A DNA stretch of 16,271 bases. Source: an uncultured Lachnospiraceae bacterium. GTDB taxonomy: Bacteria > Bacillota > Clostridia > Lachnospirales > Lachnospiraceae. Under the pieces are notes generated by a model. It was given only the letters and a program-made list of their open reading frames with translations. It ran no database searches and was not told the DNA's origin. This document shows, piece by piece, positions 1 through 7,285 of the stretch; the first letter of the stretch is position 1; every line of letters begins with the position of its first letter. Made by a program: the position numbers and the translations under genes. Location of the stretch: the NCBI GenBank assembly GCA_934418055.1, contig CAKRWX010000027.1, forward strand, positions 1 to 16,271, written 5' to 3'.

Positions 1-51
1 CTTAAATCCTTTGCCTTTTCCCTTTGACGCTTCCCCTCTCCTCAAGGTCAT
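1..51 (-). CDS. Possible 5' end of next gene of the thiamine-transport operon (partial)
   Basis: An open frame begins with ATG at 51 (minus strand), 21 bases after the permease stop, and runs off the left edge. It reads MTLRRGEASKGKGKGFK. In ThiX-type operons the next gene is often the ABC ATPase or the binding protein, and a basic N-terminal stretch ahead of an ATPase domain would fit. No clear ribosome binding site precedes this ATG, a GTG lies two codons upstream, and 17 codons are too few to identify anything. The true start could lie outside the window. Confidence 0.3.
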   Translation of the reverse strand, partial: MTLRRGEASKGKGKGFK

Positions 52-72
52 GCGCACCGGGCAGGCTGTATT

Positions 73-831
73 TTATCTTTTCCTGCGTTCATATGGAAGT
101 AACACAAAGCTCATCAGCCGGATGATTCCATTCATACACAGACTCAAGGCAATGATCACTACCACGCAGGCAAAAACCTTATCAAGCATATAGCTGTTCT
201 TTACCCTCAGAAGATAATAACCCAGTCCCTGCTGGGAACCGATCCACTCTCCCACGACCGCACCGCTGATACTATAAGTCGCGGACACCTTCAGGCCCGA
301 AAGCAGCGCCGGAATCGCTGCCGGGATCTTCACCAGCTTGTAAGCCGTCCATTTCCCTGCGCCATAAGAACGCACCAGATGGACATACTCACTGTCTACT
401 CTTCCCAGCCCGTCCACAAAGCTGACTGCCACCGGGAAAAAGCACATAAGCACGACCGTAAAAATCTTCGGCAGCATACCAAATCCCATATAAATGATCA
501 AAATCGGAGCCATCACGATCATCGGCACCGTCTGGGTTACCACCAGAATCGGATATAATCCCTGACGCATCGCCGGAAAACAATCCATCAGAACGCCAAG
601 CGCCAAAGACAGCACCAGGGCGATCCCGATTCCAATAAGCGCCTCCTCGGTTGTCACCACGGCATGTCCCCACAGACCAACGCGTTCCTCTATCAACGCC
701 TGCACCACCGACACCGGCGAGGGCAGCACATACAGCGGGATCCGGAAAATCCGGACGCACAGCTCCCAGATCAGAAGCAGCGCCCCGATAAATACCGCCG
801 GAATCACTTTATCACTATGTTTTTTCATCAT
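73..831 (-). CDS. ABC transporter permease, ThiX/SsuC/TauC family (thiamine precursor uptake)
   Basis: A 252-residue integral membrane permease of the binding-protein-dependent importers that carry small sulfonates, nitrate or the thiamine pyrimidine (HMP). About six hydrophobic segments are seen. The EAA-type cytoplasmic loop that contacts the ATPase is at about residues 150-185, within the stretch that begins SYGAGKWTAYKLVKIPAAIP. The C-terminus is basic (PYERRKR). Family membership alone does not separate thiamine, sulfonate and nitrate substrates. The TPP riboswitch directly upstream makes a thiamine precursor the best substrate call (ThiXYZ-like). Two ATG codons stand in tandem at 829-831 and 826-828; either could be used. 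The GGGGG at 839-843 is the ribosome binding site and is also the 3' arm of the riboswitch terminator. The partner ATPase and binding-protein genes would lie to the left, outside the window. Confidence 0.85.
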   Translation of the reverse strand: MMKKHSDKVIPAVFIGALLLIWELCVRIFRIPLYVLPSPVSVVQALIEERVGLWGHAVVTTEEALIGIGIALVLSLALGVLMDCFPAMRQGLYPILVVTQTVPMIVMAPILIIYMGFGMLPKIFTVVLMCFFPVAVSFVDGLGRVDSEYVHLVRSYGAGKWTAYKLVKIPAAIPALLSGLKVSATYSISGAVVGEWIGSQQGLGYYLLRVKNSYMLDKVFACVVVIIALSLCMNGIIRLMSFVLLPYERRKR

Positions 832-865
832 AAAAAGACCCCCATCACAAAAAGACAGGGGTCCC
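832..865 (-). terminator. Riboswitch expression platform: terminator overlapping the ribosome binding site
   Basis: On the minus strand GACCCC (863-858) pairs with GGGGTC (842-837) and is followed directly by TTTTT and then ATGATG, so the terminator ends at the start codon. The 3' arm also contains the GGGGG ribosome binding site. The 5' arm overlaps CCCCTGT (861-855), which is perfectly complementary to ACAGGGG (965-959) in the aptamer core. That gives a likely antiterminator that ligand binding would break. Pairings are read directly from the sequence; the switching mechanism is inferred. Confidence 0.8.
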
Positions 866-874
866 AGATATCAT

Positions 875-972
875 CCTTGCGTATTTCCCTACGTTGGCAT
901 TATCCAAATCAGGTTATGGGTCGAAATCCTCAATTTCCTCTCAGCCTGTATACAGGCTCCCCTGTTTTCATG
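875..972 (-). ncRNA. TPP (THI-box) riboswitch aptamer
   Basis: Read on the minus strand, the conserved TPP aptamer pieces are all present in order: ACAGGGGAGC (959-965 and onward), a perfect P3 hairpin GCCTGTATACAGGC, the CTGAGA box (938-943), an ACCC segment, and the 3' block ACCTGATttGGATAATGCC followed by AACGTAGGGAAA. In known TPP riboswitches these form the pyrimidine- and pyrophosphate-binding helices. It sits directly ahead of the ThiX-like permease, so high TPP should reduce expression of the transporter. The exact ends of helix P1 are uncertain. Confidence 0.95.
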
Positions 973-1005
973 GTTTTATGTTGTACTTATTTTGTCATCT
1001 CATCA

Positions 1006-1034
1006 TTTATAACATATTTTTATGGAAATCACAA
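1006..1034 (-). promoter_or_regulatory. Promoter of the riboswitch-controlled transport operon
   Basis: On the minus strand a -35 TTGTGA (1034-1029) and a -10 TATAAA (1011-1006) are separated by 17 bases. This places the start of transcription about 30 bases ahead of the aptamer. Confidence 0.6.
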
Positions 1035-1156
1035 GCGGGGATTTTTTTCGCGCTCCTATTCCATCCAAAAGTCACATCTATCACTGGATTCGTTTCTTTT
1101 TTCTTAATTATTTTAAAAAATATGCAAAAAATATCTACGCAAAACTCAAAAACTGC

Positions 1157-1185
1157 TTGACGCATTTTTCATTCTATGATAAACT
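1157..1185 (+). promoter_or_regulatory. Promoter of the tRNA-Lys gene
   Basis: A -35 TTGACG (1157-1162) and a -10-like TAAACT (1180-1185) with a 17-base spacer lie 15 bases before the tRNA. A better -10 match, TATGAT at 1175-1180, has a spacer of only 12 bases. Confidence 0.5.
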
Positions 1186-1200
1186 TATCCTGCTTGTTAA

Positions 1201-1273
1201 GGGCGTGTAGCTCAGTCGGTAGAGCACTTGACTTTTAATCAAGTTGTCCGGGGTTCGAATCCCCGCACGCTCA
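1201..1273 (+). tRNA. tRNA-Lys, anticodon TTT
   Basis: A complete cloverleaf. The acceptor arms GGGCGTG and CACGCTC pair with one G-U. The D arm is GCTC/GAGC. The anticodon stem CTTGA/TCAAG encloses the loop CTTTTAA with anticodon TTT (lysine). The T arm CGGGG/CCCCG encloses TTCGAAT. The discriminator base is A1273. The bases after it are CTGCT, so CCA is not encoded and must be added by the nucleotidyltransferase. The tRNA is a single-gene unit with its own promoter and terminator. Confidence 0.97.
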
Positions 1274-1281
1274 CTGCTTAG

Positions 1282-1316
1282 AAAAAGGAAATCTCAGATT
1301 TGAGATTTCCTTTTTT
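1282..1316 (+). terminator. Rho-independent terminator after tRNA-Lys, probably bidirectional
   Basis: A perfect 10-bp stem, GGAAATCTCA (1287-1296) with TGAGATTTCC (1301-1310), has a 4-base loop and is followed by TTTTTT (1311-1316). AAAAA precedes the 5' arm, so the same hairpin gives a T-run on the minus strand. It could therefore also end the phosphate operon, whose last gene stops at 1328. Confidence 0.93.
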
Positions 1317-1327
1317 GTTATTTCAGC

Positions 1328-1540
1328 CTATCCTTTTTCTGGTTTTTCAAGCGTTCTCCGGTTTCGTTCCGCCTCTGCCAGGCGGATCACAACCAGCACC
1401 TGCAATCCCAGATTCAGAAATGCAGCTGTCTTTAAGAGTTCCCCATACTTCCACAAGCCTGCAGCAGCCACTCCCCCTGCCGCCAGGCAGAGGGCATGGA
1501 TAAGTGCCAGAACCCCGATGATCTTACTGCTTCGTCTCAC
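1328..1540 (-). CDS. Small membrane protein of unknown function, overlapping the ppk end
   Basis: A 70-residue protein with a basic N-terminus (VRRSSK), two hydrophobic stretches at about residues 7-27 (IGVLALIHALCLAAGGVAAA) and 35-52, and a charged tail (RLAEAERNRRTLEKPEKG). I do not recognise a family. The frame is open upstream for another 35 codons, but the best start is the GTG at 1540. AGGAGG stands 5 bases upstream of it, inside the last codons of ppk. With that start the gene overlaps ppk by 17 bases, so the two are probably translationally coupled. The predicted shape is two membrane helices with a cytoplasmic tail. It is the last gene of the phosphate operon and ends at the shared hairpin at 1282-1316. 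No function is proposed. Confidence 0.65.
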   Translation of the reverse strand: MRRSSKIIGVLALIHALCLAAGGVAAAGLWKYGELLKTAAFLNLGLQVLVVIRLAEAERNRRTLEKPEKG

Positions 1541-3635
1541 TTGGCTCCTCCTGATTCTTCGCTGCTCTCCGGTATGCTTCCTCGAAAAACGCTTCCTGTG
1601 AATTGAATGGTGCCTCTTCGCTTTCCTCGATCCGGTAAGTACCATCCGGCTGCTGGACTCTCGCCTTCACATTATCTTTCAACATAGCCTGGAACATTTC
1701 CCTTATCCGGCATTTTAACTTCTCATCATAAACAGGAACTGCTACCTCCACACGCCGTAACGTATTCCTGGTCATGAAATCCGCAGATGCGATGTAGATC
1801 TGATCCCGGTCTTCGGTTCCAAATATGTAGATTCTGGAATGTTCCAGATAGCGTCCCACAATGCTGCGGATATGGATATGTTCCGTCTCTCCCAGAACAC
1901 CGCTCCGCAGACAGCAGATGCCGCGGACGACCATATCAATCTTCACTCCGGCTTTGGACGCCTCCACCAGCTTGTCGATGATCCGCTTATCCGTCAGGGA
2001 ATTGATCTTGATTCCAATGTAAGCTGGTTTTCCCTCCTTCGCCATCTGGATCTCCTGATCGATCAAGTCCAGAACCGGCTTCTGCAGGCATTTTGGTGCC
2101 ACCAGAAGGTGCTCTGTCTGGTCCACAGTCTTGCCCAACAGGATCACCTGGAATACCTTCAGTGCTTCCTCTCCGATCTCCCGGTTGGCAGTGATCAGTG
2201 ACAAGTCTGTATACAATCTTGCGGTCTTTTCATTATAATTACCTGTTCCGATCTGGGTGATATACTGGATCTGATCTCCGTCCTTTCTGGTGATCAGGCA
2301 TAATTTTGAATGCACTTTCAGGCCATCGATGCCGTAAACCACATGACATCCGGCGTCCTCCAGTCTCCGACTCCATTCGATGTTATTTTCCTCATCAAAC
2401 CGGGCCTTTAACTCCACCAGGACATCCACCTGTTTGCCATTTTCCGCCGCTTCCGCCAGAGCTTCTACTACCTTGGAGTTCTTTGCCAGACGGTACAGCG
2501 TCATGCGGATGGACACCACCTTCGGGTCTCCCGCCGCCTCCTGAAGCATCTGCAGAAATGGACGGATACTCTCATATGGATAAGACAGCAGCACATCCTT
2601 CTGAAGCACCTGCGGCAGAACCGGCTCCGTTGGATCTAACTGATCCGTCTGCTGAGGCACACGTTTCGGAAATACCAGATCCGGATTCTTTCTCAAAGCG
2701 TCCTCAATCTGGAATAAGAAGGATAGTTCCAGCGGTGCTTTAGAAAAGAATACCTGATCCTTGGTCAGTTCCAGGTACTCACAGACCTTGTCCACCATCT
2801 TCGGTGCAATATCACGGGTCAGCTCCAGGCGGACCGGTGCCAGTTTCTTTCTCAGCTTTACTACCTGCGCCATCTGATCACGGTAGTTTAAATCTTCGTC
2901 ATAAACTTTCGTCACATCAATATCCGCGTTTCTGGTCACCCGGAGAACGGATTTTTCCTGTACTTTGTATCCCTTAAAAGCGTTAGGAAGAAAATGCAGG
3001 ATCAGCTCCTCCAACAGAATATAGGTATTCTCCCTTCCAGGAACTGCGATCAGCCTTGGAAGCATCTCATTGGTACAGGGGATGATACCGATCTTCTCTT
3101 TTCCGCCCTTGGTATCCAGGATCGCCAGGGCGTAGATCTCCTGGCCCTTTAAAAATGGAAATGGCTGCTTTCTTCCCACGATCATCACAGACAACAGCGG
3201 AAGCACTTCTTTGGTAAAATAAGCCTCCAGGCTCCTGCTCTCCGCCTTGTTCATGTCCCGGAAACTGACCAGACAGACACCTGCGTCCTCCACCAGCTTC
3301 ATCACATGATCATAGACCACATCTTTTTCATCATTTAAGACCTTCACCCGCTTCAAAATGGCGTCGATCTGCTCCTGCGGCGTCATGTTGGTCTTATTTT
3401 CCCTGGTTTCCTCATCCAAAAGCTTCATGTCCTCCAGAGATCCCACGCGAACCATGAAAAATTCATCCAGGTTGGTCTGGTAAATGGAGAGAAATGTCAT
3501 CCGCTCACATAACGGAACCTTCTCATTTTTTGCTTCCTCCAACACCCTCTCATTAAATTTCAGCCAGGAAAGTTCTCGGTTTACATAAATCACCTGTTCC
3601 TGTGTGATATTTTTTCCATGTTCATCCGTCAACAT
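1524..3635 (-). CDS. ppk1: Polyphosphate kinase 1
   Basis: This enzyme makes inorganic polyphosphate from the gamma-phosphate of ATP, reversibly, through a phosphohistidine intermediate. With the start at 3635 it is 703 residues, normal for PPK1. The N-terminal domain begins at YVNRELSWLKFNERVLEEA (about residue 17) and includes NLDEFFMVRVG. The two phospholipase-D-like halves carry the expected histidines: H442 in KVHSKL, matching the autophosphorylated histidine of the family, and H599 in GRYLEHSRI. GTGNYNEKTARLYTDLSL is also present. The ATG at 3635 has AAGGAGA 7 bases upstream. An in-frame ATG at 3749 would add 38 residues with no family resemblance and has a poorly spaced GGGGAG. The gene lies between the PstS-like gene and a small membrane protein, in one operon with a Na/Pi symporter, which fits storage of imported phosphate. 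Confidence 0.95.
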   Translation of the reverse strand: MLTDEHGKNITQEQVIYVNRELSWLKFNERVLEEAKNEKVPLCERMTFLSIYQTNLDEFFMVRVGSLEDMKLLDEETRENKTNMTPQEQIDAILKRVKVLNDEKDVVYDHVMKLVEDAGVCLVSFRDMNKAESRSLEAYFTKEVLPLLSVMIVGRKQPFPFLKGQEIYALAILDTKGGKEKIGIIPCTNEMLPRLIAVPGRENTYILLEELILHFLPNAFKGYKVQEKSVLRVTRNADIDVTKVYDEDLNYRDQMAQVVKLRKKLAPVRLELTRDIAPKMVDKVCEYLELTKDQVFFSKAPLELSFLFQIEDALRKNPDLVFPKRVPQQTDQLDPTEPVLPQVLQKDVLLSYPYESIRPFLQMLQEAAGDPKVVSIRMTLYRLAKNSKVVEALAEAAENGKQVDVLVELKARFDEENNIEWSRRLEDAGCHVVYGIDGLKVHSKLCLITRKDGDQIQYITQIGTGNYNEKTARLYTDLSLITANREIGEEALKVFQVILLGKTVDQTEHLLVAPKCLQKPVLDLIDQEIQMAKEGKPAYIGIKINSLTDKRIIDKLVEASKAGVKIDMVVRGICCLRSGVLGETEHIHIRSIVGRYLEHSRIYIFGTEDRDQIYIASADFMTRNTLRRVEVAVPVYDEKLKCRIREMFQAMLKDNVKARVQQPDGTYRIEESEEAPFNSQEAFFEEAYRRAAKNQEEPSETKQ

Positions 3636-3750
3636 TTCATAATCTCCTTCCCGGTGTCCGGTTTCTGCATTTTTCTTTGGTCTGTCATTTTCCAGGCATC
3701 GTTTCAGTGTCTGGAAGATCTGACCGGTATTCTGTATCCATCGCAGCATG

Positions 3751-4605
3751 TTACTTTAAATCTCCCCATGTCTCATATTTTCCATCATAAATGGCACGGA
3801 TCTGCTCCACCGACAAATTCTCTACCGGATTTTCCAAATTGACAATGACAGCAATTCCATCGATGGCAATGGCCTGACTTTGAAGCAGTTCTTTCTCGTA
3901 GTCCTTTAATTCCCTGGAAGACATCGCCAGATCGCAGCTTCCATCCATGGCTTTGTTGAGACCGGTAGTCGAATCCGTCACTTCAATCTGGATCTGTGCA
4001 TGGGAATTATAAGTTTTGTAATCTTCTGCCAATGCTTTTAGAAGTGGCGCTTCTGAAGAAGACCCATTGATCCGAATGGTTCCCTGGGATTGATCCGACA
4101 AAAAGCTGGAGACTTTTCGCACTGGAAGTCCATAATCCGGCACTAATTTCTGTCCAGCTCCCATGATATAAGTGAGAAAATCCTGTTCTACGTCCGACAA
4201 TTCTCCACTGTAAGCCAGATAATAATTTCTGCATAATGGATATTTCTTCTTCTCAATGGTACTCTGCTCCGGCGTGATCCCTTCCATCTTGAGTACCTTC
4301 ACACCATCTTCTGCGGTTAAAGCACCGATGGCGGCATAACCAATGGCATTTCTCTCTTCTCTGACTGTACGGATCATCTCTTCCGTGGAATCTGCCGTGA
4401 CACTGGTTCCGTTTTCCCCGGTTCCAATCAGATTTTCAAATTCCGCCCTGGTTCCCGATCCTTCTTCACGGGCAGCGATCACCACGGTTCCCATTCCTGA
4501 TAAATCTGGAAGTTCTTCCTTTTTCTGGCATCCAGCCAACAGCGCCGCACTGCATGCCACTGCTGCTAACACCGCTCCCATCCATCTTGCCGTTTTCTTC
4601 TTCAT
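3751..4605 (-). CDS. PstS-like phosphate-binding lipoprotein with circularly permuted lobes
   Basis: A 284-residue lipoprotein: basic N-terminus, hydrophobic stretch, then lipobox LAGC with the acylated cysteine at 26. PstS proteins start with a lobe carrying GSSSxxPL and SSREL and then continue into a lobe carrying REEGSGTR. Here the order is reversed. Residues 40-165 match the usual second lobe (REEGSGTR 46-53, NAIGYAAIG 86-94, then a YPLCRNYYLAY-type segment and QDFLTYIMGAGQKLV). Residues 175-284 match the usual first lobe (NGSSSEAPL 180-188, AMSSRELK 227-234, AIAIDGIAVIVN 245-256), and the protein ends with IYDGKYETWGDLK, which is where a normal PstS crosses between lobes. All key phosphate-binding motifs are kept, so it is probably functional. 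The start at 4605 is one base after the symporter stop, with AGGAGG upstream; a longer in-frame start at 4656 would spoil the signal peptide. No pstC, pstA or pstB gene is next to it. Confidence 0.88.
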   Translation of the reverse strand: MKKKTARWMGAVLAAVACSAALLAGCQKKEELPDLSGMGTVVIAAREEGSGTRAEFENLIGTGENGTSVTADSTEEMIRTVREERNAIGYAAIGALTAEDGVKVLKMEGITPEQSTIEKKKYPLCRNYYLAYSGELSDVEQDFLTYIMGAGQKLVPDYGLPVRKVSSFLSDQSQGTIRINGSSSEAPLLKALAEDYKTYNSHAQIQIEVTDSTTGLNKAMDGSCDLAMSSRELKDYEKELLQSQAIAIDGIAVIVNLENPVENLSVEQIRAIYDGKYETWGDLK

Positions 4606-4606
4606 C

Positions 4607-6331
4607 CTAATCCAGACCTCCTGCAGCCGCAGCCTCCTGCTTTGCATTTTCTTCATACAGTTTCACAAATGGCACCTGCTCCATAGCCTCCTCGGCGATT
4701 CCCACGCAGTTATCGGCGATTCGGTCCATGCTGTAGAGCAGTTTGGAATAGTCGGCAGTCAGCTCTGCGGAACACTGTTTCTTCTTAATTCGGTTTAAAT
4801 GGGCTTTGTTGTACTGCTTCTGTACCTTCCGCATGCGGTTCTTATCTTTCTCCACCTGAGCGATGTTATTTTCATCACCAGTTTCTACTACCGTCATGGC
4901 CTCCTGGAATAAGCCTTCCAGGATCTTGATTCCATTTTCCACGTCCTCGCAGGCCGCATCGGAAAATGGCTTCTTTCCGGCCCTGTTTTTCTGCAGCACG
5001 TCCCGGATCTCATCGCTCCGGTCTGCAATACGATCGATGTTGTTGGACACGTAGAGAAGTCCCGCAGTCTGCTCTGCCTGCTGCTCCGTCAAAGCACCGC
5101 TGGAGAACATTCTGGAAATATAGGAAGAGATCAGATCCTGCAGGGTCTTCACCGCCTGATGGGTCTCAACAAATTTCGCGTACGCTGCCTCCGGCTCCCT
5201 CTTCGCCACAAATGCCTTCAGGGACGCCAGCATATCTTTGGCCGTATCGGAAAGTCCGGTGATCTCCTTGGAAACCAGGCACATGGCTGCCACCGGCTGG
5301 GAAATCACGTGATCATCTAAGAATTTTGGCTTGTAAGCAGCCTCTTCCACACGGTCATTTCCTTTTACTAAGAAAGTAACGATCTTCACCATCACTGGAA
5401 GCAATGGCAGCCATACCAAAGTACATACCACGTTAAAAGTGGTGTGGGCGTTGGCGATCTGTCTGGAGATCACGTCGATCTCATTGCCCTTTGGGGAAAT
5501 AAAGCGGACGAAAGCCGTCAGCACCGGGATCAGAAACAGGAATACAATACTTCCCGTAATATTGAAAATACTGTGGGCCACTGCGGTTCTTTTTGCATTC
5601 TTGGACTGTCCGATGGATGCTAACAGTGCCGTGATGGTGGTTCCGATGTTATCGCCCAGAAGGATCGGGATCGCACCTGTCAGTCCAATGACACTGCTGA
5701 CGCCGTCCGGTCCCGCCTGGGAGGCAAAATTCTGGAGCACCGCGATGGTGGCGGAGCTGCTCTGTACCACCAGGGTCATCATCATGCCAAGCAATACGCC
5801 CAGAACCGGGATATGGGTCACCTGTCCCATGAGATTTAAGAAAAATGGACTGGAAGCCAGCGGTTTCATCACTTTTCCCATGATCTCGATTCCTTCAAAT
5901 AATAAACCGAAGGAGAAGATGACCATACCAATATTTTTCACTTTTTCTTTCTTGCTGATAAAATTAATCATAAATCCGATAAAAATAATCGGATAAATAT
6001 AGTCAGAAATCTTAAATGCCATCAACTGGGCCGTCATGGTTGTACCGATATTGGCACCAAAAATAACAGAAATCGCCTGTGGCAGGGACATTAAACCTGC
6101 GCTGACAAATCCGATCACCATAACAGTGGTAGCGGAACTGCTCTGAAGCACTGCGGTTACCAGCATTCCGGCTAACGCTCCCATGACTGCGTTCTTTGTT
6201 AAAAAGCTTAAAATCTTCTTCATGCCTTCGCCAGCCGCTTTCTGCAGTGCGTCGCTCATGCTGTTCATTCCATATAAGAACAGCGCCAGGCCGCCAGTCA
6301 GGCCAAAAAGAATGGTTACATGCTCACCCAT
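4607..6331 (-). CDS. Na+/phosphate symporter family protein with C-terminal PhoU-like domain
   Basis: A 574-residue membrane protein of the NptA/YjbB-type Na/Pi-II family, which imports or exports phosphate with sodium. The family's inverted duplicated core is clear: VLQSSSATT at about residues 61-69 with GANIGTT at 92-98, and VVQSSSATI at 188-196 with GDNIGTT at 226-232. Hydrophobic segments fill the first 320 residues. From about 350 to 560 the protein is helical and charged, typical of the PhoU-like tail found in bacterial members. AAGGAG precedes two tandem ATG codons at 6334 and 6331; the second has the better 6-base spacing and is used here. It is the first gene of the phosphate operon and ends one base before the PstS-like gene. 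I found no convincing promoter between the terminator at 6392 and this start. Confidence 0.92.
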   Translation of the reverse strand: MGEHVTILFGLTGGLALFLYGMNSMSDALQKAAGEGMKKILSFLTKNAVMGALAGMLVTAVLQSSSATTVMVIGFVSAGLMSLPQAISVIFGANIGTTMTAQLMAFKISDYIYPIIFIGFMINFISKKEKVKNIGMVIFSFGLLFEGIEIMGKVMKPLASSPFFLNLMGQVTHIPVLGVLLGMMMTLVVQSSSATIAVLQNFASQAGPDGVSSVIGLTGAIPILLGDNIGTTITALLASIGQSKNAKRTAVAHSIFNITGSIVFLFLIPVLTAFVRFISPKGNEIDVISRQIANAHTTFNVVCTLVWLPLLPVMVKIVTFLVKGNDRVEEAAYKPKFLDDHVISQPVAAMCLVSKEITGLSDTAKDMLASLKAFVAKREPEAAYAKFVETHQAVKTLQDLISSYISRMFSSGALTEQQAEQTAGLLYVSNNIDRIADRSDEIRDVLQKNRAGKKPFSDAACEDVENGIKILEGLFQEAMTVVETGDENNIAQVEKDKNRMRKVQKQYNKAHLNRIKKKQCSAELTADYSKLLYSMDRIADNCVGIAEEAMEQVPFVKLYEENAKQEAAAAGGLD

Positions 6332-6391
6332 CATACTCTCCTTCGATTTCACGATTTTACATTCGTTTTCTTTTGTTCCTGCCTAAGCGTA

Positions 6392-6426
6392 CAAAAAAAC
6401 GGCTCTGCGTTCTATCGCAAAGCCGT
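6392..6426 (-). terminator. Rho-independent terminator of the carbohydrate operon
   Basis: On the minus strand ACGGCT (6426-6421) and TGCG pair with CGCA and AGCCGT (6404-6399), with one A-C mismatch and a 6-base loop, followed by a run of seven T (6399-6393). It lies 85 bases after the HD-domain gene stop and separates that operon from the phosphate operon. Confidence 0.88.
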
Positions 6427-6489
6427 AAAATGAATGTTAAATCCATGTAAAACCGTTCTTTTCCTGATTTTCACTTACTTTTTACTATT

Positions 6490-6507
6490 TGTTAGTCCAG
6501 GCTAACA
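6490..6507. repeat. Short inverted repeat just after the HD gene
   Basis: TGTTAG (6490-6495) and CTAACA (6502-6507) form a 6-bp stem with a 6-base loop, three bases past the stop codon of the HD gene. There is no T-run, so it is not a terminator by itself. It may protect the 3' end or be chance. Confidence 0.35.
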
Positions 6508-6510
6508 CAT

Positions 6511-7173
6511 TTAACAAAGCTTACTTCCATTGGCGGTCAGTTTAAACTTGCATCCCAGCACTTCCGCCGCCCTCCGGCACATGAGCATCCGCTCCAAAAA
6601 GATCTCAAAATAATCCATGACGCTGCAGATGGAATCGTCCAGTTCCAGTTTGATCTGAATGGTGTTCTTTTCTTTATCAATGATCAAATCTGATTTCAAT
6701 GCCGCATAATTGACCCGATCATGGATATCAAACTGCGCCTGATTGGGATTCTGAACCCGGTTTCTGCGGACGTCAGTCTTATCTGCCAGAATCAGTGCCG
6801 CCGATACTGGATCGATGGCCGTTCCCGTCTTCTCATCGTGATGTCCAATGGCAGTGGAGATGGTCAATGCGTGTTCCAGATCCATTCCCCGCTCCTTTAA
6901 GATCCCATACGCCAGAATTGCTCCGCTGTGGGCGTGGTCATGCCGGTTCACACTATTCCCTATATCGTGCATATAACCTGCGATTCTGGCCAGTTCGATC
7001 TGTTTATCTTTATATCCCAGCTTCTCCAGGATCTCTCCCGCCGTCTGGGATACCTTTGCCGCATGCCGTTTAGAGTGCTCCGTATAGCCTAATGCTTTTA
7101 ATACTTCGTTGCCCTTTTCGATTAACAGGTTAATTTCCTTATCTTCTTTGATTGCTTTAAAATCTGGTTTCAT
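6511..7173 (-). CDS. HD-domain phosphohydrolase
   Basis: A 220-residue soluble protein with a full HD metal-binding set: H33 and H37 in HSKRH, H69-D70 in MHDIGN, H78/H80/H82 in RHDHAHSG, H111-H112 in GHHDE, and D131/D134 in LADKTD. HD proteins hydrolyse phosphate esters, nucleotides or cyclic nucleotides with bound metal. The pattern is closest to small single-domain HD phosphohydrolases rather than RelA/SpoT or HD-GYP proteins, as no synthetase or GYP motif is present. Its C-terminal 90 residues (IQIKLELDDSICSVMDYFE and onward) match nothing I recognise. The ribosome binding site is weak (GAAAGA). It is the last gene of the carbohydrate operon, 104 bases after yjbQ, and is followed by the terminator at 6392. 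Its substrate is unknown. Confidence 0.85.
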   Translation of the reverse strand: MKPDFKAIKEDKEINLLIEKGNEVLKALGYTEHSKRHAAKVSQTAGEILEKLGYKDKQIELARIAGYMHDIGNSVNRHDHAHSGAILAYGILKERGMDLEHALTISTAIGHHDEKTGTAIDPVSAALILADKTDVRRNRVQNPNQAQFDIHDRVNYAALKSDLIIDKEKNTIQIKLELDDSICSVMDYFEIFLERMLMCRRAAEVLGCKFKLTANGSKLC

Positions 7174-7256
7174 TCTTTCGCTTCTTTCTTATTCTTCTCT
7201 TCTTTTTCTCTCACATGGTGAGTATAAGAAAGAATTGAAAAATGTATACCCGTTTT

Positions 7257-7285
7257 AGGGTTAAAGTTCTGTAAAATTTAACCCT
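7257..7285 (-). repeat. Hairpin spanning the yjbQ stop codon
   Basis: AGGGTTAAA (7257-7265) and TTTAACCCT (7277-7285) form a perfect 9-bp stem with an 11-base loop, and the TAA stop of the YjbQ gene (7280-7278) is inside one arm. No T-run follows on either strand, so an mRNA processing or stability hairpin is more likely than a terminator. Confidence 0.55.

Noticed and set aside
664..1107. Plus-strand frame across the riboswitch and its promoter
   Set aside because: It overlaps the permease start, the aptamer and the promoter, and its protein is low-quality sequence without a start signal.
2306..2743. 145-residue plus-strand frame inside ppk
   Set aside because: It is a Pro/Ser-rich shadow of the polyphosphate kinase gene on the other strand.
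3636..3749. N-terminal extension of polyphosphate kinase from the ATG at 3749
   Set aside because: The 38 extra residues do not look like the family, and the ATG at 3635 has a far better placed AAGGAGA. It remains a possible alternative start.
3751..4605. Frameshifted or truncated normal PstS
   Set aside because: Both lobes are complete in one frame, each motif occurs once, and the sequence beyond the stop does not continue a PstS. Permutation explains it better.
5439..5996. 185-residue open frame on the plus strand inside the Na/Pi symporter
   Set aside because: It is antisense to a well-supported membrane protein, has no ribosome binding site and no recognisable content.
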